A stretch of 64,000 nt of DNA. It comes from Parvicella sp964387945. Lineage in GTDB: Bacteria; Bacteroidota; Bacteroidia; Flavobacteriales_D; Parvicellaceae. Made by a program: the position numbers and the translations under genes. Numbering within the stretch: the first letter of the stretch is position 1; each line of letters opens with the position of its first letter. A model generated the notes under the pieces. That model was not told the DNA's origin, ran no database searches, and saw only the letters and a list, made by a program, of their open reading frames with translations. The DNA lies in the NCBI GenBank assembly GCA_964387945.1, contig CAYLYX010000003.1:186001-250000 (forward strand), read 5' to 3'. Below, one piece after another: positions 57,756 through 64,000 of this stretch.

Positions 57756-57763
57756 CAAAGTTA
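57756..57763 (-). promoter_or_regulatory. -7 element (TAACTTTG) for rlmN
   Basis: On the minus strand TAACTTTG matches TAnnTTTG. The leader to the ATG at 57710 holds a weak dyad (TGTCC 57719-57723 with GGACA 57753-57757, and AGAC/GTCT inside) ending in eight T just before the start codon, so it could be attenuator-like. Confidence 0.45.
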
Positions 57764-57788
57764 CATAGTATAATTGTCAATACAGAGA

Positions 57789-58838
57789 TTACAAGATTAA
57801 CATCGCGTCTCCGTAAGAATAGAATCTGTATTTTTCTTTAATTGCTTGTTCGTAAGCCTCCATGATCAAGTCATAACCACCAAAAGCACTTACCATCATA
57901 ATTAAGGTAGACTTTGGCGTGTGGAAGTTAGTAATCATGGCGTCTGCTACCCCAAATTCATAAGGAGGGAAGATAAACTTGTTTGTCCATCCAGAGAAAG
58001 GCTTAACGATGTTGTCAACAGAGAGCGATGTTTCCAATCCTCTCATTACTGTAGTTCCTACAGAAACAACTTTCTTCTTTTTACCTTTCGCTTCGTTAAT
58101 GGTGTCGCAACTGGTCTGATCAATTTCTAGTTGCTCTGAGTCCATTTTGTGCTTGGTTAAGTCCTCTACCTCTACCGAACGAAAAGTTCCTAACCCAACG
58201 TGTAGCGTGATTTCAGCAAAGTTGATGCCTTTGATCTCCAAACGTTTCATCAAGTGCTTACTGAAATGAAGTCCTGCGGTAGGAGCTGCAACTGCACCTT
58301 CGTGCTTCGCAAAAATGGTTTGGTAACGCTCTTCATCAGAATCCTCTGCGTCACGTTTGATGTATTTTGGAAGTGGTGTTTGACCTAAGTAAGTAATTCT
58401 TCTTTTGAACTCTTCGTAAGGTCCGTCAAAAAGGAATCTCAACGTTCTTCCTCTAGAAGTAGTGTTATCGATCACCTCAGCAACCAAATCATCGTTCTCA
58501 CCGAAGTAAAGTTTGTTTCCGATTCTGATTTTTCTCGCTGGATCAACCAAAACATCCCAAAGCAAAGATTCTCTGTTTAACTCTCTCAATAAGAATACTT
58601 CGATTCTCGCCCCAGTCTTCTCTTTATTACCATACAATCTTGCTGGGAATACTTTTGTATTGTTCAAAACAAACACATCACCGTCATCAAAATAGTCGAT
58701 TACGTCTTTGAACATTTTGTGCTCGATGGTTCCTTTTTCTCTATTCACCACCATAAGTCTGGATTCATCTCTTTGTTCCGTAGGATATTCAGAGATTAGG
58801 TCAGCAGGTAGTTCAAAATCAAATTCAGATAACTTCAT
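57789..58838 (-). CDS. queA: S-adenosylmethionine:tRNA ribosyltransferase-isomerase
   Basis: Adds the cyclopentene precursor to preQ1 in tRNA to give epoxyqueuosine. At 349 aa the domain signatures are clear: FDFELPADLISEYPTEQRDE (about 5-24), RDESRLMVVNREKGTIEHK, DYFDDGDVFVLNNTKVFPAR (about 48-67), a central AAPTAGLHFSKHLMKRLE (about 190) and GTFRSVEVEDLTKHKMDSEQ. VISVGTTVMRGLE-like and FIFPPYEFGVADAMITNFHT stretches (about 290) complete it. A promoter at 58871-58902 drives it. The rest of the queuosine pathway is not in the window. Confidence 0.97.
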   Translation of the reverse strand: MKLSEFDFELPADLISEYPTEQRDESRLMVVNREKGTIEHKMFKDVIDYFDDGDVFVLNNTKVFPARLYGNKEKTGARIEVFLLRELNRESLLWDVLVDPARKIRIGNKLYFGENDDLVAEVIDNTTSRGRTLRFLFDGPYEEFKRRITYLGQTPLPKYIKRDAEDSDEERYQTIFAKHEGAVAAPTAGLHFSKHLMKRLEIKGINFAEITLHVGLGTFRSVEVEDLTKHKMDSEQLEIDQTSCDTINEAKGKKKKVVSVGTTVMRGLETSLSVDNIVKPFSGWTNKFIFPPYEFGVADAMITNFHTPKSTLIMMVSAFGGYDLIMEAYEQAIKEKYRFYSYGDAMLIL

Positions 58839-58870
58839 GTGTTACTTTTTATTAAACATTTTAAGGGTTG

Positions 58871-58902
58871 CAAATGTAGTCATTAACAATGGATTGAGCA
58901 AA
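58871..58902 (-). promoter_or_regulatory. queA: Promoter for queA
   Basis: On the minus strand TTTG (58899-58902), a 20-base spacer, TACATTTG (58871-58878): a complete Bacteroidota -33/-7 pair. The ATG at 58838 is 32 bases on. Confidence 0.65.
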
Positions 58903-58907
58903 GGGAT

Positions 58908-59022
58908 TCGTCAATGTAACAATTCATCAAAGATTTCAATGAAGCAATTAACTTTTTAGTACGATGTCTCTCTTCAGAATTGAATCATTGATACAATAGA
59001 GCATTGGTCAATTGGTACATTG
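58908..59022. repeat. AT-rich intergenic repeat-like segment, copy 3
   Basis: Contains TCGTCAATGTAACAATTCAT, ATTTCAATGAAGCAATTAAC, TTGAATCATTGATACAATAG and GGTCAATTGGTACATTGTTT. The ATTGGTACATTGTT core is shared with 56590-56662. Non-coding, in the 185-base gap between the DUF58 gene and queA. Confidence 0.5.
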
Positions 59023-59023
59023 T

Positions 59024-60355
59024 TTACAACATTCCTCTAGATTTGATCTCAAGGTATTTGTTAATGGTGTTTACCGATAAGTCTTGGGGTTTGGTTAGAA
59101 TACTTTGAATTCCGTATTTTCTCAATTCATATGCAATCAACTCCTTTTCTAACGCAAATTTTCTTGCCAATGTTTTGAAGTAAATATCCTTAGTTTTATT
59201 TGCCTCCATATTGGCGACATCATCTAGTTCTGTGTTTTCAAAAAAGACTACTACCAATAAATGTTGCTGATTTAACCTTCTCAATAAATGAATATTTCGC
59301 TTTAGCGAATAGATACTTTCAAAATTCGTGAAGAGCAGCAACATGCTTCGCCCTTTGATAATGTTTCTTGAACCGAAATACAGTCGCTCATAATTGGCTT
59401 CCATAAATTTGGTCTTCTGATTGTAAAGGACGTCCAATATTTTGCGAATTTGTCCAGCATTGCTCTCGGCAGGAAGCTGAGCCCCGAGTTTATCAGAAAA
59501 GGTAATCACACCTGCTTTGTCTCCTTTTCTAAGAATGATGTTAGACAACACGAGGGATGAATTAATGGCATGATCCAATAGCGTTAAACCTTCAAACGGC
59601 ATACGCATCGAGCGACTTTTGTCAATGACACAATAAACCTGCTGTGCTCGCTCCTCCTGATACTGGTTCACCATCAGTTCGCCCCTTCTACTAGTTGCTT
59701 TCCAGTTGATGGTTCGAATGTCATCCCCCTGCACGTAATTCTTGATCTGCTCAAACTCGTTGTTGTTTCCTAATCTTCTTACTCGTTTTATCCCTTGAAA
59801 AACTGCTGTTTTCGAAAAAACTTGCAGTTCATACTTTTTCATTTGTAGAATAGACGGATATACCTTTACTGTTTGATGCAAGGGAAGTTTGATACGTCTC
59901 TCGATCAGTCGAAGCACGGTAGAAACGTAGATGTTTACGTCCCCAAAATCGTATTGTCCTCGCTTATTCGGCTCAACTTCATAACGCAATTCTTTCGTTT
60001 CGCCAGGTTTGAGGAACATGAAATGCTGAAAGTCTCTGACCTGAAGCTGAAAGGGGAGTTCATCAATGATTCGTATGCTGATGGGTTGTTTATACTTACT
60101 GCTGATTTGCAGGCGTACGGTATTTCTGTCACCTAGCGAAAGTTGCTGATTGACAATTCTTCTCCCTTTTACCTTTGATTTGGATAAAAAGAGCACCATG
60201 ATATCTACCATTATTAAGGCTAGAAGTACCATGAGCACAATATGAGCGATTGGAAAAACAATGGGCCATACGAAAGCCACACAGTACATCACAATGGTGA
60301 TGGACCAGTAAAGAAAGAAAATCTTTCGTAAGTAAAATGCTCTCAAAAACCTCAT
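59024..60355 (-). CDS. DUF58-domain protein, 443 aa
   Basis: Membrane-anchored protein with a von Willebrand A-like DUF58 domain, usually partnered with a MoxR ATPase. Two N-terminal transmembrane segments (about 13-55), a beta-sandwich stretch (about 60-175; ELRYEVEPNKRGQYDFGDVN), then DUF58: VQGDDIRTINWKATSRRGEL (about 210-229) and VYCVIDKSRSMRMPF (about 244-258, a MIDAS-like DxSxS), with AGVITFSDKLGAQLPAESNA later. The C-terminal part (about 330-443) completes the vWA fold. It follows the MoxR gene by 16 bases on the same strand and is the last gene of the operon. Confidence 0.93.
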   Translation of the reverse strand: MRFLRAFYLRKIFFLYWSITIVMYCVAFVWPIVFPIAHIVLMVLLALIMVDIMVLFLSKSKVKGRRIVNQQLSLGDRNTVRLQISSKYKQPISIRIIDELPFQLQVRDFQHFMFLKPGETKELRYEVEPNKRGQYDFGDVNIYVSTVLRLIERRIKLPLHQTVKVYPSILQMKKYELQVFSKTAVFQGIKRVRRLGNNNEFEQIKNYVQGDDIRTINWKATSRRGELMVNQYQEERAQQVYCVIDKSRSMRMPFEGLTLLDHAINSSLVLSNIILRKGDKAGVITFSDKLGAQLPAESNAGQIRKILDVLYNQKTKFMEANYERLYFGSRNIIKGRSMLLLFTNFESIYSLKRNIHLLRRLNQQHLLVVVFFENTELDDVANMEANKTKDIYFKTLARKFALEKELIAYELRKYGIQSILTKPQDLSVNTINKYLEIKSRGML

Positions 60356-60371
60356 TGTCTATTTGTCAAAT

Positions 60372-61514
60372 TTATCTTGGAACTTCTACTTTCTTAATGA
60401 TCTCCTGAAGTACCAGTTGAGGGTCCAAACCTTCCATTTCTGCCTCAGGTGTAAGGATAATACGGTGGTTCATCACATGATACGCTACGTACTGCACATC
60501 ATCTGGAACAACAAAGTCTCTTCCTCTCATCGCAGCCATAGCTTTAGAAGATTTCATCATAGACAACGAAGCTCTTGGCGATGCTCCGAGGTATATTTTG
60601 CCGTGAATTCTTGTTTCGTGAGTAATCTCTGCAATGTACTTGATAATGGAATCATCAACACGAACGCTTTGCACTGTTTCCTGAATCTTTTGGAGGTCGG
60701 TAGCATTAAAAACATGCGGTATTTTGTCAAAATCTACCCGTGTGTTGTTCCTAAATCGGCTCAGAATCTCTTTTTCTTCATCTAGCGTAGGGTGAACAAG
60801 ATTGACCTTAAATAAGAATCGATCCAACTGTGCCTCCGGAAGTCTGTACGTTCCTTCCTGCTCGATAGGATTCTGAGTTGCAACTACCAAAAATGGAAAG
60901 TCCAACTTGTACGTAACACCATCGTAGGTAATCTGACGTTCTTCCATTACTTCAAAAAGAGCAGCTTGCGTCTTGGCGGGTGCCCGGTTAATTTCATCAA
61001 TCAATGCAATGTTGGTGAAAATAGGTCCTTTCTTAAAGTTGAATTCACTGTCTTTCATGTTAAACACAGACGTACCGATAATATCAGAAGGCATCATGTC
61101 TGGAGTGAACTGAATTCTTGAAAAATCAACATTGAGCGTTTGTGATAACAGTTTTGCGGTTAAGGTTTTTGCAATCCCGGGAACACCTTCCAAAAGAACA
61201 TGACCACCACTAAATAACCCGATCAGCAAAAGATCAACCATTTCATGCTGACCAATGAGGTATTTTGCAATTTCCGCTCTGGCAGAATTTACCTTTTCAT
61301 TGATCAGTGATAAGTCGATCCGTGGAGTACCAAAAGCTGGGGTGTTCGATACCGGAGGTACACTCGGTACAGGATTGCTCATAGCCGGCTGTTCAGTGCT
61401 CTCTGATGTTTCTGGAGTTTCAGGCGTATTCTCTAACGGGTTGTTGGTCCCTTCTGGCTTATTTTCTTCCGGTTGATTGGTGTTTTCCGGATTGATATTA
61501 TTATTTTCTTCCAT
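60372..61514 (-). CDS. MoxR-family AAA+ ATPase with a long N-terminal extension, 380 aa
   Basis: AAA+ chaperone-like ATPase. The first about 65 residues are low-complexity and rich in Asn, Glu, Pro and Thr (NNINPENTNQPEENKPEG and more), unlike the usual 320-330-aa MoxR. The core then follows: IAKYLIGQHEMVDLLLIGLF (about 85), Walker A HVLLEGVPGIAKTLTAKLLS (about 106-125), FNFKKGPIFTNIALIDEINR (Walker B, about 157-176), MEERQITYDGVTYKLDFPFL (about 190) and TQNPIEQEGTYRLPEAQLDR (sensor 1, about 212-231), ending in a winged C-terminus with the usual YVAYHVMNHRIILTPEAEME. It lies between DUF4350 and DUF58 genes. Confidence 0.94.
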   Translation of the reverse strand: MEENNNINPENTNQPEENKPEGTNNPLENTPETPETSESTEQPAMSNPVPSVPPVSNTPAFGTPRIDLSLINEKVNSARAEIAKYLIGQHEMVDLLLIGLFSGGHVLLEGVPGIAKTLTAKLLSQTLNVDFSRIQFTPDMMPSDIIGTSVFNMKDSEFNFKKGPIFTNIALIDEINRAPAKTQAALFEVMEERQITYDGVTYKLDFPFLVVATQNPIEQEGTYRLPEAQLDRFLFKVNLVHPTLDEEKEILSRFRNNTRVDFDKIPHVFNATDLQKIQETVQSVRVDDSIIKYIAEITHETRIHGKIYLGASPRASLSMMKSSKAMAAMRGRDFVVPDDVQYVAYHVMNHRIILTPEAEMEGLDPQLVLQEIIKKVEVPR

Positions 61515-61536
61515 ATTAATTTGGTTTAAGTCAGGG

Positions 61537-62847
61537 TTAATTACAATGCTGATAAAAATATTCTAATTCTACGTAAAGGTCAATTAATTCTTGTTCGCTA
61601 AATTTCTTTGATTTTGCAGAACGGAATCGATCGATGATGTTTTTTATTTTGGCTTCGTCAATGCCAGATTTTTCGCTCAATCGCAACGGTAAGTCGGCTT
61701 GTTTTGAAGTCAGGTTAAGGTAATAGCGATCACGCACAAATGACACGAAGATATGAAGCATGTGATTAACCAACTTGTTGTGTTGTTTTTGTTGGTAATA
61801 CAATTTGCTCACAATATCTAAGTATTCCAAACTCGAGTTATCATTAGACTCTACCGGAGGAATAATTCGCTGCTGTCTTTTGCTGAACACAATCACGTAA
61901 AGCGTTAGTCCAACAAGGATAAGAATAAACGCGATGAACAGCATGGGGTTACTCAGGATAAACTCCAAAGGGCTGGATCGAGAAAATTTCTGAGGTTTCT
62001 TTTTGATTTTTACTTTAGGGTTCGGAATACCTCTGTATTCAGAATATTTACCAAAGTTTTGATGCCAAAACACGTTGTTTTCTGGAAAGTGAGAAAAAAC
62101 ATTCTCAGCGTTCACCTTTCCGTCTTTTCTGGCTAAGTTGATATTCGAAAAGTTATAGGGCTGCGTATGGATAATAAAGAATCCATCCTCATAGGGCACC
62201 ATCATACAGTTCACGTGCTCTTGAGCTCCTGATATTTTGATCATTTCAGGCGTAAGAATTTCATCTCTGAAGAAACCAAAGTAGCGATACTGTGGGCTTC
62301 CATGGTAGTTGAGTTCTTCAGCGTAAAGCATTAAGTCATTCTGAGACTTAAAATCAGGATGGTTGAAGTGAACAAATGTTGCCGTGTCATAAAAGTACGA
62401 GGTAGTCACAAACTTTTCGTCCAATAGATGATAGGTAAAGCCATTGCTAAATTCTTCAGCAGAAATCATGGCATAGTTTCCTTCTGCTACAAAGTCCAGC
62501 AGATATTCGTAGTCTACTTTCTTGATGGTATAATCTTCCGCCAGACTTACGTAAAGGTTGGGAGAGCCATTCATATTGTCTATTGGCAAGACATCTTCAA
62601 GATACTTATCAGAAGTGGTTTGAATCGTACGAATGGAAATCGTCTTTTCGTATTTCTTGATCAGGTTATATAGCAAATAGGTCCCAGCTGGATTAATGGG
62701 CTTTTTGATGACTGTTGAATCCGCCTTGTTGCCAATTTCAGGAGGAGTTTCTTCACTAGCCTCTCCACCCTGTGCAAAAAGATAGAGTAAGACGATCAAA
62801 ACCAACCCTACACCAATCAATATGAGATATTTGCTGCGTTTCGTCAC
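61537..62847 (-). CDS. DUF4350-domain membrane protein, 436 aa
   Basis: Membrane protein of the DUF4350 family in the MoxR operon. An N-terminal anchor (about 8-26, LILIGVGLVLIVLLYLFAQG), a periplasmic alpha/beta domain (about 40-265; INPAGTYLLYNLIKKYEKTI and DFVAEGNYAMISAEEFSNGF, a GATase-like fold), a second transmembrane segment (about 298-318, LFIAFILILVGLTLYVIVF) and a cytoplasmic tail with SLEYLDIVSKLYYQQKQHNK, and FRSAKSKKFSEQELIDLYVE. The function is unknown. Only two bases separate it from the next upstream gene on its strand, and 22 bases from the MoxR gene, so they are co-transcribed. Confidence 0.88.
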   Translation of the reverse strand: MTKRSKYLILIGVGLVLIVLLYLFAQGGEASEETPPEIGNKADSTVIKKPINPAGTYLLYNLIKKYEKTISIRTIQTTSDKYLEDVLPIDNMNGSPNLYVSLAEDYTIKKVDYEYLLDFVAEGNYAMISAEEFSNGFTYHLLDEKFVTTSYFYDTATFVHFNHPDFKSQNDLMLYAEELNYHGSPQYRYFGFFRDEILTPEMIKISGAQEHVNCMMVPYEDGFFIIHTQPYNFSNINLARKDGKVNAENVFSHFPENNVFWHQNFGKYSEYRGIPNPKVKIKKKPQKFSRSSPLEFILSNPMLFIAFILILVGLTLYVIVFSKRQQRIIPPVESNDNSSLEYLDIVSKLYYQQKQHNKLVNHMLHIFVSFVRDRYYLNLTSKQADLPLRLSEKSGIDEAKIKNIIDRFRSAKSKKFSEQELIDLYVELEYFYQHCN

Positions 62848-62849
62848 GT

Positions 62850-63797
62850 TTACTTGTGGATAGCGTCTAATAATTTTTTAAAGGTGGGCTCAACTTGCTG
62901 AAATGATTTTCGATCAATGTCATAATTCCCGTACCAGACGACTTCAAACACGGATACACTTTTATTAAAAAGGTCATATTGTGGTCGACTTCTCATTTCG
63001 ATGAGGTAGGAAATATTTGTTTTTTTCTTTTCCCATTTGATCCAATTCTTGTCAGATAAATCTTTGATGATAAAGATGAAGTAAATTCGAACAGCTTCTC
63101 TAAAATCTCCACGTCCCAGCGCGTCTTCCAAGCGTCTTTCCAGTTCTGATTTCGGGATTTCGGAAGGAGCAACATCATCAAAATTAGTAGTTACAGCGGC
63201 TCCATCCTTATCTTCTTGGTAGCGCATAAAAAAGTAATAGATCAAGAAAGCAAGCAAAGCAACTCCAATGAAAAGAAGTAACATCGTCATAAAAGAAACT
63301 CCTCCAGAGCTTACCTTAGGTGAATTGCTGCTCTTACTTGGTTTTGATTTCGGTTTGTTGGATTTGTCCTGAGGTTTTTCGTAGTAATCAAAGGTTTCGG
63401 AGTTGTCAGAATCGTCATAATAATAGTTGTCGTTTGAGTAAGATTCATAATCATCGTACTCGCTATAGTCGTAATCACCGTTTTCGGCATCTTCATAGTT
63501 TTGGTACTCACTAAATTCGCCTTTATACTCCTCTTCATAGTAATCATAATAATCACCTTCAGAATTTTCTCCAGAACTATAATCACTACCATCAAAACCA
63601 TCTCCCGAAGAAGATTTTCCGGAAGATTCAGATTTCAGTTTTCCTTTTAGCTCTTTCCATTGCTTATCACTGAACTCTTTTTTGTCAGTATCACTATTGA
63701 GGTAGTCATCGTGATTGGTTTGTCCATAGCTTTCTTGAGGAAAAGCTAGACAAGCCAAACAAGTCAGAGCCAACAGATATTTAATAAGTTCCTTCAT
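62850..63797 (-). CDS. Membrane protein with a secreted Asp/Tyr-rich segment and DUF4129-like tail, 315 aa
   Basis: Part of the MoxR/DUF58 operon. The start is the ATG at 63795-63797, giving a signal peptide (MKELIKYLLALTCLACLAF, ending ESYGQ); an upstream in-frame start at 63830 lies inside the neighbouring gene. A segment of about 110 residues (about 60-165) is highly acidic and aromatic: YDYYEEEYKGEFSEY, DYDYSEYDDYESYSN, DNYYYDDSDNSETFDYYE. A Ser/Lys-rich linker, one transmembrane segment (about 178-198) and a cytoplasmic helical domain (about 215-315; ELERRLEDALGRGDFREAV, then WEKKKTNISYLIEMRS) follow, which is the DUF4129 type. The 17-base overlap with the gene to its right suggests tight coupling. 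Confidence 0.85.
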   Translation of the reverse strand: MKELIKYLLALTCLACLAFPQESYGQTNHDDYLNSDTDKKEFSDKQWKELKGKLKSESSGKSSSGDGFDGSDYSSGENSEGDYYDYYEEEYKGEFSEYQNYEDAENGDYDYSEYDDYESYSNDNYYYDDSDNSETFDYYEKPQDKSNKPKSKPSKSSNSPKVSSGGVSFMTMLLLFIGVALLAFLIYYFFMRYQEDKDGAAVTTNFDDVAPSEIPKSELERRLEDALGRGDFREAVRIYFIFIIKDLSDKNWIKWEKKKTNISYLIEMRSRPQYDLFNKSVSVFEVVWYGNYDIDRKSFQQVEPTFKKLLDAIHK

Positions 63798-64000
63798 CGT
63801 AAGCCTCGTAAACTTTACTTTTTGTACCAAACAACTTTAAGCGTTCAAACATTCCTCTGGCTTCCTCTTTCTCAATGATTGAGAAGTACAGAAAGCTGAA
63901 GGCAATTACAAATAATGGAAACATGAGATGCCCTAGAATTAAAGTAATGCCAGCATCAATTAAAGCTAAAATGTATTGAGGATTCTCAGCAGTTGGCAAC
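63781..64000 (-). CDS. C-terminal part of an unidentified membrane protein, cut by the window edge
   Basis: Only the last about 72 codons are visible; the start lies beyond 64000. A hydrophobic stretch (LALIDAGITLILGHLMFPLF, VIAFSFLYFSI) is followed by a cytoplasmic tail (EKEEARGMFERLKLFG and SKVYEAYDEGTY). Its stop overlaps the next gene's start by 17 bases. In related operons this position is held by DUF4013-, RDD- or stage II sporulation M-type proteins, but I cannot choose. Confidence 0.6.
   Translation of the reverse strand, partial: LPTAENPQYILALIDAGITLILGHLMFPLFVIAFSFLYFSIIEKEEARGMFERLKLFGTKSKVYEAYDEGTY

Noticed and set aside
57749..57758. TGTCCGGACA palindrome before rlmN as a standalone operator
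   Set aside because: Ten bases of GC-centred palindrome occur by chance and it overlaps the leader dyad; kept only as part of the leader note.
58839..59023. PreQ1 riboswitch before queA
   Set aside because: No compact H-type pseudoknot-like sequence was found; a -33/-7 promoter and AT-rich repeats explain the region.

Overview
The window looks like a chromosomal piece of a Bacteroidota bacterium, most likely Flavobacteriales (Cryomorphaceae/Crocinitomicaceae-like; this finer placement is inference). The evidence is: type IX secretion (T9SS) cargo with a C-terminal sorting domain or a gliding-motility-associated C-terminal domain; SprB-type repeats; families largely confined to the phylum (DUF4271, DUF4924, WG-repeat and DUF1987/SiaC proteins); AT-rich coding; no obvious Shine-Dalgarno sequences; and many copies of the Bacteroidota -7 promoter element TAnnTTTG a short distance before start codons. 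Coding density is very high. No tRNA, rRNA, CRISPR array, insertion sequence or prophage was found, and no stretch over 300 bases lacks a gene.

Layout. 1-4341 (-): two amidohydrolase-superfamily proteins. 4377-8529 (+): methyltransferase, SanA-like protein, nadC, YihY, TPR protein; then rsmE. 9266-10777 (-): CoA-binding protein and a PqiA-like membrane protein. 10922-16913 (+): glutaryl-CoA dehydrogenase, DUF1801, OmpA-family protein, glucosaminidase/LysM protein, T9SS esterase, methyltransferase. 16906-21773 (-): a giant T9SS adhesin-like protein and its small secreted neighbour. 21924-24083 (+): RNase R. 24080-27249 (-): ArsA-type ATPase, pheS, cyclophilin lipoprotein. 27368-29750 (+): lipoprotein and WG-repeat protein. 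29712-34951 (-): O-antigen-ligase-like protein, CtpA protease, rnpA, hemD, DUF4271. 35013-35495 (+): thioesterase. 35553-39894 (-): methylmalonyl-CoA mutase large and small subunits, a beta-barrel-like gene and a displaced copy of the mutase 3' end. 39946-42915 (-): ECF sigma-factor operon and a beta-propeller protein. 42991-44214: HD hydrolase, S4 protein and the RNase P RNA gene (rnpB, +). 44227-49675 (-): DUF819, SpoIIE phosphatase, RlmL-type methyltransferase, a membrane protein and two tiny membrane-anchored acidic proteins. 49864-56584 (+): SiaC-like protein, small protein, Skp/OmpH, DUF4924, acpP-fabF-rnc, glycosyltransferase, sigma factor, rsmG. 56652-64000 (-): rlmN, queA, then the DUF58-MoxR-DUF4350-DUF4129-type operon running off the right edge.

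Most of the content is core metabolism (NAD, heme, fatty acid, propionate/methylmalonate, lysine or tryptophan catabolism), RNA processing and modification (both RNase P subunits, RNase III, RNase R, RsmE, RsmG, RlmN, RlmL, QueA), and envelope functions.

The most unusual structure is at the methylmalonyl-CoA mutase locus. A 219-bp homologous copy of the mutase gene's 3' end lies beyond an extra gene. The copy has a 131-bp tract identical to the intact gene, flanked by clearly diverged but mostly synonymous sequence. This suggests a recombination or gene-conversion event that brought in the extra gene. The same mutase gene holds a run of ten N that family comparison indicates is a false gap. 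I did not find a convincing new multi-gene defence or mobile system.
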